Assembly: GCF_004571195.1 (NCBI RefSeq)
Contig: NZ_CP038271.1
Span: 2,059,501 to 2,123,500 of the forward strand
Direction: 5' to 3'
Origin: Legionella geestiana
GTDB lineage: Bacteria; Pseudomonadota; Gammaproteobacteria; Legionellales; Legionellaceae
DNA length: 64,000 nt
In this document: in pieces, positions 1-7,718 of the stretch
Layout: the number at the start of each line of letters is the position of its first letter
Position numbering within the stretch: position 1 is the stretch's first letter
Made by a program: the position numbers and the translations under genes
Notes under the pieces: model-generated
What the model was told of the DNA's origin: nothing
Seen by the model: the letters and a program-made list of their open reading frames with translations, nothing else
The model's database searches: none

Positions 1-1
1 C

Positions 2-160
2 AAAATGAAAAAACATGGTAGAAAAGAGGTCAGTATTTTTCGTTATGGTCTTGATTTTCTACGTGATGCGGCTCTCAATGCAAAGCAGAATATCTTGAGT
101 TTAATTGGTCAGGTGATGGCCTTCTTGAGCATCGAGGCACCGACCGAGGCGTTGATATGA
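2..160 (+). pseudogene. IS4-type transposase, C-terminal end (cut by window start)
   Basis: The open frame enters from the window edge and ends with TGA at 158-160. The readable residues include HGRKEVSIFRYGLDFL, which resembles the C-terminal end of IS4-family transposases (a basic HGRK segment followed by FRYGLD). Only about 50 residues are visible, so it cannot be said whether the element to the left is intact. It is placed next to the PNPOx gene with about 150 bases of apparently non-coding DNA between. The family call rests on this short motif alone. Confidence 0.5.
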
Positions 161-310
161 TTTTTTGTCCCGTACAGAGAACATTTTTCTAAACCTCTGA
201 ATGATTTAATAACTTTTCCTCAGACAGGAAACTCAGTGAAACATTCATTTTGGCAACGAACGATCTTAGTAAATTTCATGCTGTATTGTGTTAATGGAAC
301 ATACAATAGC

Positions 311-892
311 TCAAGGCGATAGCCAAGATTTCCGCCACGTTCTATCAATCAATATAAATTCTGAAACATCAGAAAATGCGTCTTCTTTATGCGTGTAAAA
401 TACCATACGAAATGGAATGATTTTAAAGCCGCAATAACGTTCAGGCATTGGGAGTGGTTTTGTGCCATATTCTTCCTTGAGGTTTGTTCTATTTTCTTCA
501 AGTTGATCTCGATTTTCAATACGATTACTTCCTGATTGGCTGTAACTGCAAAATTTGATTTGTGAATCGGGTGTTTTGGTTTGCCAGTATATCTGGTTTT
601 GTTTGGTTGATAAGGCTTGCGCTTGCCCATCAATCATGACCTCACGCTCATATAACTCAAACCAGAACGTTAAAGAAATCAAAGGATTTTCAGTAATTTC
701 CTGTTCTTTACGGCTACCTTTTTTCGTAAAAAATATAAAACCGGCTTCATCAATTTCGCGGATAGAAACCACACGTCCATGAGGAGCAGCATTACTTGTC
801 GTAGTTGAAAGAATCGCGTGTTGCGGATCTGGAGCACCTCGCTGTCGTTCCTCCTCAATCCACGCTATCAATGTACTTATTGGATTATTCAT
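311..892 (-). CDS. Pyridoxamine 5'-phosphate oxidase-like flavoprotein
   Basis: 193 aa protein of the PdxH/PNPOx split-barrel FMN-binding family. The order is typical: an N-terminal P-D-P..A segment (GAPDPQHAILSTT), GRVVSIREIDEAGFIFFT, then KEQEITENPLISLTFWFELYER and a C-terminal W-R-x-S-x-L-S-P resembling the RLxP end of PdxH. PdxH makes pyridoxal phosphate from PNP/PMP. Length is slightly below the usual 210-220 aa, so it may be a divergent paralogue acting on another substrate. It is a lone minus-strand gene whose upstream region (about 975-1000) contains a palindrome also found at 22109. Confidence 0.75.
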   Translation of the reverse strand: MNNPISTLIAWIEEERQRGAPDPQHAILSTTTSNAAPHGRVVSIREIDEAGFIFFTKKGSRKEQEITENPLISLTFWFELYEREVMIDGQAQALSTKQNQIYWQTKTPDSQIKFCSYSQSGSNRIENRDQLEENRTNLKEEYGTKPLPMPERYCGFKIIPFRMVFYTHKEDAFSDVSEFILIDRTWRKSWLSP

Positions 893-980
893 TGGTTAAA
901 TTTCCAATGGTTGTCAGAATAAACCGTATATTATATATGTTCCCGCATTTCGCATTGTATTTAACACGAATTTTTTTATC

Positions 981-998
981 TATACAGTATAATTACTG
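981..998. promoter_or_regulatory. Candidate operator TACAGTA-N4-TACTGTA (site 1)
   Basis: Around 981-998 the sequence reads TACAGTA TAAT TACTGTA, a perfect 7-bp inverted repeat with a 4-bp AT spacer. It lies upstream of the minus-strand PNPOx-like gene and just after the end of the repressor gene. The same half-sites and spacing recur at 22112-22129. A regulator-binding site is inferred, not shown. Confidence 0.45.
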
Positions 999-1023
999 TA
1001 GTTCAATTACATTTAGGGATGAG

Positions 1024-1722
1024 TCAAAACATTTTTGAACCGTACGATCTATTTAAAGACACAAGGGAACCAACAATTAGCACTTTAATTCCTTTTTCTG
1101 CACATAAATTTGCCCAATCAGAATTAAGCGCAATCAACTCGAATTCCGATTCGTTTTTTGATACCGTTAACTGCTTATATTTTCGAACAATAACTTCAGT
1201 ATTTCCCTCAACCAGCGCTACAACATATTCCCCTGGCTTCGCGACGGTCCCGGGATCCACAATAAGCACATCACCAACCCGAAACTCCGGAACCATACTC
1301 TCATCCTTCACGATCAAAGCAAAAGCATGCTCTCCAATCCGTTCACTCAACTCGGCAGTAACAGGAATCAAATCAACCTTCTCAGAATACCGTTCGTTTT
1401 TCATAGCCTCAATACAAGCAACCGGATCACAAGCCTGCTTATAATCCAAAACCGGTATCAAAGCACCCAAGCCAGGTGATTTTTTCAGTTTTCCCTGCCG
1501 GTCATCCGACAAACACATCAAAAACGCGGGCGACACCTCCAATGCCCGGGCTAATTCTTTGATTTCCTCCGGCCCCGGTGTCCTGTCTCCACGTTCGTAA
1601 TTGTTGATGCGGGAGATTTGCATGCTTTCGGTGAGCTCTGCCAGCGCCTTTCTGGTGAGTCCTTTAGCAGTGCGTTCCTGTTTAATCCTTTGTCCAATTT
1701 TCTCTTTGATGTTCATATCCAT
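1024..1722 (-). CDS. Phage-repressor-like XRE/S24 regulator (PrpA/LvrR-type)
   Basis: 232 aa. Residues about 6-70 form an XRE helix-turn-helix (IKQERTAKGLTRKALAEL...ISRINNYERGDRTPGPEEI). The C-terminal half is an S24/LexA-type peptidase domain with DESMVPEFRVGDVLIVDP (catalytic Ser in SM) and VIVRKYK, which can supply the Lys of the dyad. This is the architecture of lambda CI-like repressors that self-cleave upon RecA activation. It is divergent from lvrA across a 189-bp region with two inverted repeats, matching Legionella ICE regulatory blocks where a phage-type repressor sits beside lvrABC. Likely role: repression of transfer/excision until DNA damage. Confidence 0.85.
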   Translation of the reverse strand: MDMNIKEKIGQRIKQERTAKGLTRKALAELTESMQISRINNYERGDRTPGPEEIKELARALEVSPAFLMCLSDDRQGKLKKSPGLGALIPVLDYKQACDPVACIEAMKNERYSEKVDLIPVTAELSERIGEHAFALIVKDESMVPEFRVGDVLIVDPGTVAKPGEYVVALVEGNTEVIVRKYKQLTVSKNESEFELIALNSDWANLCAEKGIKVLIVGSLVSLNRSYGSKMF

Positions 1723-1757
1723 TCACTTTGAAGCCGTCTTTAAAAATATGATACCAG

Positions 1758-1778
1758 ATATTGACTACTTCTCAATAT
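1758..1778. promoter_or_regulatory. Candidate operator, inverted repeat ATATTGA-N7-TCAATAT
   Basis: A perfect 7-bp inverted repeat (ATATTGA 1758-1764, TCAATAT 1772-1778) with a 7-bp spacer lies in the intergenic region between the divergent repressor and lvrA genes. The position suggests a binding site for the XRE repressor, but this is inference. Confidence 0.4.
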
Positions 1779-1800
1779 GTGTTAACGTAATACTCGATAT

Positions 1801-1814
1801 GAGCATTTATGCTC
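1801..1814. promoter_or_regulatory. Candidate operator, palindrome GAGCATTTATGCTC
   Basis: Perfect palindrome GAGCAT-TT-ATGCTC in the repressor/lvrA intergenic region. An additional CTC half-site sits a few bases upstream (ACTCGATATGAGC), giving a cluster of three half-sites as in phage operator regions. Together with the repeat at 1758 it suggests a two-site switch. Confidence 0.45.
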
Positions 1815-1911
1815 GAATTGATTATACAAGGCTTGGTTATCAAATCTGTCAAAAATACCACATACGGGTTTTGACAACCAATTTTTTGCAACGGAACGTG
1901 AAGAGGTCGGG

Positions 1912-2805
1912 ATGGACTTCATTATCAGTGATGATGAATTGGCAGTCATGTATGGATTGCCGCATATACAGCAGTTGGCTTACCTGCGAGGGATTCGGCC
2001 TTACCTGAACGTTAAAACCGGTTTGGTTGGCGTTGAGCGGGGGATTAGTTATCAATCCATTGCTGAACAGCTTTATGTTGAACCGCATCAAGGGATTAAA
2101 AGCGTCAGTTATTCGCGTGCGCAGATCCGTCGTGCTATTGCCGGGCTTGAAAGAGCTGGGCTTGTTGAATCGCAATCGGATGATCACAAGCTTATTTTAA
2201 AATGCCTTTTGGCTAATCAGTCTTATTCTGTCCAGAAAAAAGCCGTCACAAAGCCGTCACAGCAAAGCGGCAGACTTTCAAATGCTACTTCCCTTGATTC
2301 TCAAAGCGTTTCACAGGCTAACCCCTCAAAACCCGACACAGTAAAAACTGAAAAAGCCGGCACACCTCATAAAGATCCTGTTTTTTTATATTTATTTAAG
2401 CAATTCGAAACATTCTGGTCGCGGTACCCCAGCAAAAAATCCAAACAAAAGGCCAGAGATGCGTTTCAACAAATCAATCCGGATGATGCGCTTTTCAACC
2501 AAATGCTCGCTGCTCTGGATGCACAAATCAAAAACCGGGATGCCTTGGAAATGGCTGGTAACTGGGTGCCACCCTGGAAATACCCGGCCAACTGGTTAGC
2601 CCAGCATTGCTGGAATGATGAATTGAACCCTGTCGTTACAACGGAGCGTAGCCATGCAAAAAGCCCATCAGTTAGTGCAAAAAAATCTGCCATCGATATT
2701 GTCTGGAACGGCTGCAGCGATGCCAGTTTCGAATTTGAGGACGACAAACCCGGAGTCCCAAACGCCGGCAACGTCGTTAACCTCCGACAAACCCGGGTTG
2801 ACTGA
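1912..2805 (+). CDS. lvrA: LvrA, Legionella vir region regulator
   Basis: 297 aa. The N-terminal ~100 residues (MDFIISDDELAVMYGLPHIQ...) look like a winged-helix DNA-binding region ending in IRRAIAGLERAGLVES. A Ser/Thr/Lys-rich linker follows, then a C-terminal module FETFWSRYPSKKSKQKARDAF...NWVPPWKYPANWL of the kind seen at the end of phage replication/DnaT-like proteins. The layout matches LvrA of Legionella ICEs, which helps control mobility. The ATG at 1912 follows a GAGGTCGGG stretch. lvrB starts inside its 3' end. Confidence 0.8.
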   Translation: MDFIISDDELAVMYGLPHIQQLAYLRGIRPYLNVKTGLVGVERGISYQSIAEQLYVEPHQGIKSVSYSRAQIRRAIAGLERAGLVESQSDDHKLILKCLLANQSYSVQKKAVTKPSQQSGRLSNATSLDSQSVSQANPSKPDTVKTEKAGTPHKDPVFLYLFKQFETFWSRYPSKKSKQKARDAFQQINPDDALFNQMLAALDAQIKNRDALEMAGNWVPPWKYPANWLAQHCWNDELNPVVTTERSHAKSPSVSAKKSAIDIVWNGCSDASFEFEDDKPGVPNAGNVVNLRQTRVD

Positions 2806-3136
2806 CAAACGCATGGATACTTTGTTTGTTCGGCTGGGTGCTATTTATGGTCATGTCTGGTGGAGCAGTTTTCAAAACGAAAAGGCACTGGAGTTTGCCA
2901 AAAAAGAATGGTCTGACGGGTTGATGCGTTTTGATAAATGCACATTGAAAGAAAGTTTGTTGAAGTTTCGCGAGAGTAAAGGATTCCCGCCAACCTTGCC
3001 GCAGTTTATTGAGTGTTGCAAGGCCATTATGAAACGCAAGGAAGATTGTTCGCCCGCACCCAAACCGGCTCAAAAATGCCGGTCAACGGTTGCGGAAAAA
3101 CATCTCAAAGCCATGCTGGACCTTTTAAGACGTTAA
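2654..3136 (+). CDS. lvrB: LvrB
   Basis: 160 aa if started at ATG 2654, which has GGAG at 2643-2646 with 7-base spacing. Shorter alternatives are TTG 2798 (overlapping the lvrA stop as TTGACTGA) and ATG 2813. The conserved part begins at MDTLFVRLGAIYGHVWWSSF and includes KEWSDGLMRFDKCTLKESL and KGFPPTLPQFIECCK, a pattern also found in phage replication-P-like proteins. It lies between lvrA and lvrC as in other Legionella islands. The molecular function is unknown; a regulatory or helicase-loader-like role is possible. Confidence 0.75.
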   Translation: MQKAHQLVQKNLPSILSGTAAAMPVSNLRTTNPESQTPATSLTSDKPGLTDKRMDTLFVRLGAIYGHVWWSSFQNEKALEFAKKEWSDGLMRFDKCTLKESLLKFRESKGFPPTLPQFIECCKAIMKRKEDCSPAPKPAQKCRSTVAEKHLKAMLDLLRR

Positions 3137-3155
3137 CCTGAGTAAGGAGATTGAC

Positions 3156-3365
3156 ATGCTGGTACTGACTCGCCGAATCGGAGAACAAATCCTCATCGAC
3201 AAGGGGCAGATAGAAATCAAAATGCTGTACGTTCGTAATGGGCATATTGCTGTTGGCATTAAAGCGCCGGCGCATATCGATGTGGATCGCAAGGAAATAT
3301 TTATTCGTAAACAGGCGGCCAAACAAGATGAAACCGTTACGGCAAAAGTCGCGGAACAGCTATAA
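3156..3365 (+). CDS. lvrC: LvrC, CsrA-family RNA-binding regulator
   Basis: 69 aa, full CsrA/RsmA length. It begins MLVLTRRIGEQILID, the canonical CsrA N-terminus, and keeps VDRKEIF, where the Arg corresponds to the RNA-contacting R44 of CsrA. Preceded by AAGGAG with good spacing. CsrA proteins bind GGA motifs in leader RNA and block translation. Legionella ICE-borne CsrA paralogues (LvrC) control element transfer and switching. It heads the transfer gene run; a GC-rich hairpin and a GGAG lie just downstream and could be its own target. Confidence 0.9.
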   Translation: MLVLTRRIGEQILIDKGQIEIKMLYVRNGHIAVGIKAPAHIDVDRKEIFIRKQAAKQDETVTAKVAEQL

Positions 3366-3374
3366 ACCTGAGAG

Positions 3375-3390
3375 CCGGGCATATGCCCGG
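3375..3390 (+). promoter_or_regulatory. 16-bp perfect palindrome before the PilL-like gene
   Basis: CCGGGCATATGCCCGG is perfectly self-complementary. As RNA it gives a 6-bp GC stem with an AUAU loop ending 2 bases before the GGAG ribosome-binding site of the next gene (ATG 3403). It could be a partial terminator after lvrC, or a structure that presents the GGAG to a CsrA-type protein. Which of these applies is not known. Confidence 0.5.
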
Positions 3391-3402
3391 GTGGAGATTG
3401 AT

Positions 3403-3822
3403 ATGCCCAGATTGTTAATCATTGCTTCATTAGGCTTGCTGACCTTAACTGGACAAGCCGCAAATGTTACGCAAATTAATCGTTATGCCACGGTAGCAAA
3501 TAAGCCCTTACCCTCGCAAATAAATCCTTTGTTAACCGAGCAACAAATCCATTTCCCGCAAGATGTGAAAACCGTTGGGCAGGCCATTGAATGGTGGTTG
3601 CAATATTCTGGATACAGTCTGGTTGCTACTGAAAAACAGCCCGACAGTCTGCAAGCAGTTCTTCACCAACCACTTCCGCAAATTCATAAAAATTTGGGGC
3701 CTTTAACTGTTAAGGACGGACTTGAAGTCCTTGCCGGACAGCAAGTGTTTGAGCTGGTGGAAGATCCCTTATTGCGCGTGGTGAATTTCAAATTGAAGCC
3801 TTCTGCAAGGAGGAAAGCATGA
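3403..3822 (+). CDS. PilL-N/TcpQ-like ICE periplasmic protein
   Basis: 139 aa. The start ATG 3403 is chosen because GGAG lies 6 bases upstream and it opens a signal peptide (MPRLLIIASLGLLTLTGQAA). The body has VTQINRYATVANKPLPSQINPL and FPQDVKTVGQAIEWWLQYSGYSLV, the pattern of the PilL N-terminal / TcpQ-like domain encoded early in many GI-type ICE transfer regions. Expected to be periplasmic or outer-membrane associated. Its stop overlaps the next start (ATGA). Confidence 0.7.
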   Translation: MPRLLIIASLGLLTLTGQAANVTQINRYATVANKPLPSQINPLLTEQQIHFPQDVKTVGQAIEWWLQYSGYSLVATEKQPDSLQAVLHQPLPQIHKNLGPLTVKDGLEVLAGQQVFELVEDPLLRVVNFKLKPSARRKA

Positions 3823-4415
3823 TACGTTTTGATAAAAGATGGTTGGCGATAATGCCCGTGGGAATTTTTCTTGTTGGCGGAATGTTTTTCGTTAAAGCCC
3901 GAATGCCAGCAACAGCAGGCGACAATAAGCAGATTGAAACACGTTTATCAAACATTGAATCCGGGCTTTCCCAATTGCAAGGGCAAATAAAAAGTCCTGC
4001 TGCTCCAATTGATTTAAGTCCGGTGAATCAGGAGTTAAAAAACCTGACAGCCTTGATGAAGCAATTAAAATCCAAAGACGATAGCAAGCTTAATCAGCTC
4101 ATTACTGAAAATAGTAGTGAATTAACGCACAAATTGGATGCCATTCATCAAGTAATTAATGACCTGGATAAAAGACAGCATTCGATTAAATACCTGTCAG
4201 ATACAGCACTCCCCTTCAAAGTCGTAAGCATTGACAGCATTCAGCAAGTCAGCGTTGCAACAATCGCTTATGACTTTAAAACCATTCCTATGGAAAAAAC
4301 CGATACCCTGGCCGGTTGGACCGTCTTGCAGATTGATTTTGGCAAACAACGGTTGGAGCTGGAGAACCACAACAAAGAGCGTGTGCTGGTTAAATTGGGT
4401 GAACATCATGGTTAA
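3819..4415 (+). CDS. Inner-membrane protein of the ICE transfer operon, unknown family
   Basis: 198 aa with a strong AAGGAGG upstream. One transmembrane segment near the N-terminus (LAIMPVGIFLVGGMFFVKA) is followed by a region that looks coiled-coil (IETRLSNIESGLSQLQGQI, LKNLTALMKQLKS) and a C-terminal globular part. Topology suggests a short cytoplasmic tail and a periplasmic body. I do not recognise the family. Its position between PilL-like and TIGR03759-type genes, with translational overlaps at both ends, ties it to the secretion apparatus. Confidence 0.6.
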   Translation: MIRFDKRWLAIMPVGIFLVGGMFFVKARMPATAGDNKQIETRLSNIESGLSQLQGQIKSPAAPIDLSPVNQELKNLTALMKQLKSKDDSKLNQLITENSSELTHKLDAIHQVINDLDKRQHSIKYLSDTALPFKVVSIDSIQQVSVATIAYDFKTIPMEKTDTLAGWTVLQIDFGKQRLELENHNKERVLVKLGEHHG

Positions 4416-5247
4416 GTATTCATATTTGATGCTTTCCCTGTTGGCCACACAACCGGTTTTTGCCGAATTGAATATCCCGGGTCTTGGCACTCAACCCCTG
4501 AATACTTTGGCTGCACAGGACCAAACATTGGCGCGTGCCGGTTTAGAGCTTAACGAAGATGACGTCACAACCGATCAAGACCCCAACAAACTGCAATTGA
4601 ATGAACAACAACTGCATGAAGCCAAAGTCTGGGAATTAACGCCTGATGAAGAAAAACGTTATGTTCTGCTGATGCAAAATCGCAGCAAGTTCTACTATCA
4701 GGGTTTGCGGCAAACGCCTCTGGATATCCTCGGCCTGAACGCTCGCAACGAAGCCGAACGCAATCACTTTGCCGAGTTGGCAGCCAAACAGGAAGCGCAG
4801 AAAGTTGCGAAAAACATTGCCTGGAATAATGCATTTTACAAAGCCTACAACAAGCTGTTTGCCAACGTGCCGGTGGTCGGTGATTTCGACCCATCGCCGT
4901 TTTCACCCTACAACCACAAACCGGTGCAATTAACCCCTGGCGATACCCTGTATTTCTTCATCAAACCCGAAGATACCGTGACTACCATTCTCCTGGTGTT
5001 AATAGATGCGATTGAAAGCACACCGGATACACATTTGCATGTGATGTTGTTGGATAGCGAAGACCTGGCCATTCAATTATGGGCTAATAAACTTCAGATC
5101 CCCCAACACCTGGTTAACAATGCCCGGGTCACCCTGAATCATGGCGACCTGAATTATCAGGCACTCAAGGTCAATAAAAAATCAACTCCTTTACTGCTAT
5201 TAGCTAACAACGGTCATTCCAGCGTTGTTGATCTGGGGAGGTTTTAA
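4408..5247 (+). CDS. TIGR03759-family integrating conjugative element protein
   Basis: 279 aa from ATG 4408, which overlaps the previous stop (ATGGTTAA). A signal peptide (MVKYSYLMLSLLATQPVFA) is followed by a mature region containing LTPDEEKRYVLLMQNRSKFYY...TPLDILGLNARNEAERNHFAELAAKQEAQKV. This signature matches the TIGR03759 family of GI-type ICE proteins. Function within the T4SS is not established; it is predicted to be periplasmic. Confidence 0.8.
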   Translation: MVKYSYLMLSLLATQPVFAELNIPGLGTQPLNTLAAQDQTLARAGLELNEDDVTTDQDPNKLQLNEQQLHEAKVWELTPDEEKRYVLLMQNRSKFYYQGLRQTPLDILGLNARNEAERNHFAELAAKQEAQKVAKNIAWNNAFYKAYNKLFANVPVVGDFDPSPFSPYNHKPVQLTPGDTLYFFIKPEDTVTTILLVLIDAIESTPDTHLHVMLLDSEDLAIQLWANKLQIPQHLVNNARVTLNHGDLNYQALKVNKKSTPLLLLANNGHSSVVDLGRF

Positions 5248-5248
5248 G

Positions 5249-5680
5249 ATGAGAAAGCTGTCGATTATTGCTTATTTACTGATGATTGTGTCCTGCTACG
5301 CCTGGCAGGTTGATACCCATAGCCTGACGGAAGAATCTTTGCAACTTGAGAATAAATCCGATGTTCGGTTACCGGCAAGCAGCAAGGCAACGGTTGGAAA
5401 AGTGAATAAAAGAAAGCTCGAACTGATTAACTTTTCCTACTCGATTTTTATCATCGGTGATGATGCTTTTTCTCAACAATGGCTTAAAGAGCATGCACAA
5501 GAACTGGAAGACAAGCATGCACTGGGATTTGTCACCAATATCAGTGGCAGCACACAACTTGAAGCCTTGCAGGAGCTTGTCAAAGCGCCATTACTGCCTG
5601 CCAATGTCGATGATCTGCTAGCAATTTTCAAAGAAAGCCATTACCCACTGATATTTCATGAAGGTGAATTATGGCAATGA
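5249..5680 (+). CDS. TIGR03765-family integrating conjugative element protein
   Basis: 143 aa from ATG 5249, preceded by GGGGAGG. Signal peptide MRKLSIIAYLLMIVSCYAWQ. The body has FSYSIFIIGDDAFSQQWLKEHAQEL, ALGFVTNI and LLPANVDDLLAIFKESHYPL, the typical TIGR03765 pattern. Periplasmic component of unknown detailed role. Its end overlaps the start of the following membrane protein gene. Confidence 0.8.
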   Translation: MRKLSIIAYLLMIVSCYAWQVDTHSLTEESLQLENKSDVRLPASSKATVGKVNKRKLELINFSYSIFIIGDDAFSQQWLKEHAQELEDKHALGFVTNISGSTQLEALQELVKAPLLPANVDDLLAIFKESHYPLIFHEGELWQ

Positions 5681-6369
5681 AGATGTCGACCCAAAAGCAG
5701 TCCAAACGCCTGTTCATGAGCTTGCTGGTGTTGGTCTTTTTAGGCTGGCTGATTTTATTCGGCTGGGCTTTGAGTCTTTGGGCGCTTTCAGGATTTGATA
5801 CCGCTTGGCAGGACATTTACAAATTGTCTTCGCAACAAGCGGCTGCTATTTCAGAATTCAACGAGGCTTCTATTGCTGAGCAAATCAAAGCATGGTTCAT
5901 CGGCTTGCCTACTGAACATATAACTCAAAAAGTAACAAGAGCCGGCTCGGCAATCAGAGAGGAGCTGAACACGGTTTTACCCGAAGAAAATTCCGAACTG
6001 ACCAGCATGGCAGAAGACGTTTTTAACCTAAGCAAACAACTGTGGTTTCTTGCCTGTCTGATCACGCGCGTCATGTTAATCAAGCTGATGATTCTGCTTG
6101 CAGCGATTCCTTTGTTTGCACTGGCCACTGCCGCGGGGCTTGTCGATGGACTCAATCAACGCGCCATTCGCACGGCATCCCTTGGGCGTGAATCATCCTA
6201 TGTGTTTCACCAACTGAATCGCTACTTCAAGCGCGGCATGTTGCTGTTACTGGCCTTGTGGCTTGCCATCCCAATCAGTATTACCCCGGCACTGATGTTC
6301 GTACCGGTCAGCATCCTGCTGAGTTTGATGGTGTCGATCACCGCCAGCCGCTTTAAGAAATATTTGTAA
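5671..6369 (+). CDS. TIGR03747-family ICE membrane protein
   Basis: 232 aa with several membrane segments: residues about 15-40, about 120-150 (LWFLACLITRVMLIKLMILLAAIPLFALATAAGLVDG) and a C-terminal pair. The motif GLVDGLNQRAIRTASLGRESSYVFH is characteristic of the TIGR03747 membrane protein of GI-type ICEs. The gene begins inside the previous one (ATGGCAATGA), indicating translational coupling. Confidence 0.85.
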   Translation: MAMKMSTQKQSKRLFMSLLVLVFLGWLILFGWALSLWALSGFDTAWQDIYKLSSQQAAAISEFNEASIAEQIKAWFIGLPTEHITQKVTRAGSAIREELNTVLPEENSELTSMAEDVFNLSKQLWFLACLITRVMLIKLMILLAAIPLFALATAAGLVDGLNQRAIRTASLGRESSYVFHQLNRYFKRGMLLLLALWLAIPISITPALMFVPVSILLSLMVSITASRFKKYL

Positions 6370-6378
6370 GGAGAGGAA

Positions 6379-6702
6379 ATGAAACGTTTGTTTTTAATAG
6401 CACTGCTCGGCCTGTCTGTGACCGTCCATGCCAGCGAAGAAAACCTGAATCAAACTCTGGTGCGGGTCATCAACCAAATCAACGCCATCATGCCGATGCT
6501 CGATGAGGCGAAAGACGAAATTGAACCCAACACCCGCATTCAATTGCACATCGATGCTTTTGAAGGAGCAGACGGTAAAAAGCATCCAGGCCTTCGCAAT
6601 GACTTGCTGGATATCCGCAATGCGCTGATTGACTACATCAACAAACCGGCCATAGAACCCAAAACCATCAAGCCTTTGGCGCTTGATTTTATTGGTAAAT
6701 AG
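6379..6702 (+). CDS. RAQPRD-family ICE protein
   Basis: 107 aa, AAGGAGAGG upstream, signal peptide MKRLFLIALLGLSVTVHA. Size, signal peptide and position directly before two small membrane proteins match the RAQPRD family of integrative conjugative elements. The literal RAQPRD motif is not seen here, so the assignment leans on gene order. Predicted periplasmic; exact role unknown. Confidence 0.65.
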   Translation: MKRLFLIALLGLSVTVHASEENLNQTLVRVINQINAIMPMLDEAKDEIEPNTRIQLHIDAFEGADGKKHPGLRNDLLDIRNALIDYINKPAIEPKTIKPLALDFIGK

Positions 6703-6704
6703 CC

Positions 6705-6968
6705 ATGAGCAAAGTGGATATCGCAAAAACCTTTGCCGCCAGCTTCAAGCAGGCAACAGGTGAGATAGCTGCAAGTACTTTTTCCAGCTGCATCCGCTTT
6801 GTCGCCATCATGCTGGTCATCATCGCAGTTATGTGGTGCATCAATCATTTTATGGGCAATGAAGAAAAAGCGCAGGAAGGATTTCTCATTCATCTGGGTT
6901 CACGGATTACCCGCATTATATTCGGGCTTTGCCTGTTTATTTTAATTTTAATCGTCAAGGGGAACTAA
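6705..6968 (+). CDS. TIGR03758-type small membrane protein
   Basis: 87 aa with two hydrophobic segments (residues about 30-48 and 67-84). Located 2 bases after the RAQPRD-type gene and before the pilin-like gene, exactly where GI-type ICEs carry the TIGR03758 small membrane protein. The sequence is too short and hydrophobic for motif-level certainty. Confidence 0.65.
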   Translation: MSKVDIAKTFAASFKQATGEIAASTFSSCIRFVAIMLVIIAVMWCINHFMGNEEKAQEGFLIHLGSRITRIIFGLCLFILILIVKGN

Positions 6969-6970
6969 CC

Positions 6971-7345
6971 GTGAAAAATACATCATCTTGCTGGCAGAAA
7001 ATTGGCTTGGGCTTTATCACTTTAAATTACGCGCCTGCAATGTTTGCAGATGGTTGGTTTCCCAAAGTCTCCAATGCGGATGACATCAGCGATGGCAATA
7101 AAAGCCTGATGACGGTTGCGAGTAATTACGTCAAACAGGGGCTGGTCATATTGCTGTTTATTGCGGCCGTTATGAGTTTTATCAAGTTTATATCTACTGT
7201 TCAGCACGGCATTGAGGAATCGAAGAAAAACGAAGGATCGATGATTGCCTTTGGCACTTTTGCAGTAATGGGAATTACCTATCTTGCCATCAGCATTGTC
7301 GCGGGTTATGTGGGGTACACCATGACCACCAAGTTCAAAATTTAA
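6971..7345 (+). CDS. TIGR03745-type ICE membrane protein, possible pilin
   Basis: 124 aa from GTG 6971, selected because AAGGGGAACTAACC lies upstream and an N-terminal signal-like segment follows (CWQKIGLGFITLNYAPAMFA). Two further hydrophobic segments (LVILLFIAAVMSFIKFI and FAVMGITYLAISIVAGYVGY) give the pilin-like arrangement of the TIGR03745/DUF2976 family in GI-type T4SS. It is a candidate for the conjugative pilus subunit by topology and position. Confidence 0.75.
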   Translation: MKNTSSCWQKIGLGFITLNYAPAMFADGWFPKVSNADDISDGNKSLMTVASNYVKQGLVILLFIAAVMSFIKFISTVQHGIEESKKNEGSMIAFGTFAVMGITYLAISIVAGYVGYTMTTKFKI

Positions 7346-7355
7346 GGAAGACGCT

Positions 7356-7718
7356 ATGAGCCGACCCTCATCGCGCCATTTGTCTCACGACTTTGAAGCT
7401 TACAAGGGATTAAGTCTGCGGGAATTGTTCTGGATAGTGATTGTGGCAACACCGGTGATTAGTCTGCTGTTTACCCTGGTGGGCTTGTTGCTGAATTACC
7501 CGCTCGCGATGGGATGTGTCGGTTTTCTGGTGGGCTTTGTGCTCTCGATTACCGTCTGCCCGAAACGGGTAGCACGGCTTAAAGCCGGAAAGCCGCATGG
7601 GTATCTGATGAAGAAATCCATCCTGGCGCTCGCGCGATTTGGTGTCCGAAGTAATCCGTATCTTGCCCATAAAGGGATATGGCAAAAATCCAAACTGGCA
7701 GGTAACTCAAATGTTTAA
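7356..7718 (+). CDS. TIGR03750-type conjugal transfer protein (TraL/VirB3-like position)
   Basis: 120 aa. Two adjacent transmembrane segments (ELFWIVIVATPVISLLFTLVGLLL and LAMGCVGFLVGFVLSITVCP) and a conserved basic tail with KPHGYLMKKSILALARFG. This hairpin-type membrane protein after the pilin-like gene matches TIGR03750, the TraL/VirB3-like component. The end overlaps the start of the TraE-like gene (ATGTTTAA). Confidence 0.8.
   Translation: MSRPSSRHLSHDFEAYKGLSLRELFWIVIVATPVISLLFTLVGLLLNYPLAMGCVGFLVGFVLSITVCPKRVARLKAGKPHGYLMKKSILALARFGVRSNPYLAHKGIWQKSKLAGNSNV

Noticed and set aside
981-998. Classical LexA box
   Set aside because: The half-sites are in the opposite order (TACAGTA then TACTGTA) to the E. 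coli CTGT-N8-ACAG box, so it is listed only as an unassigned operator.
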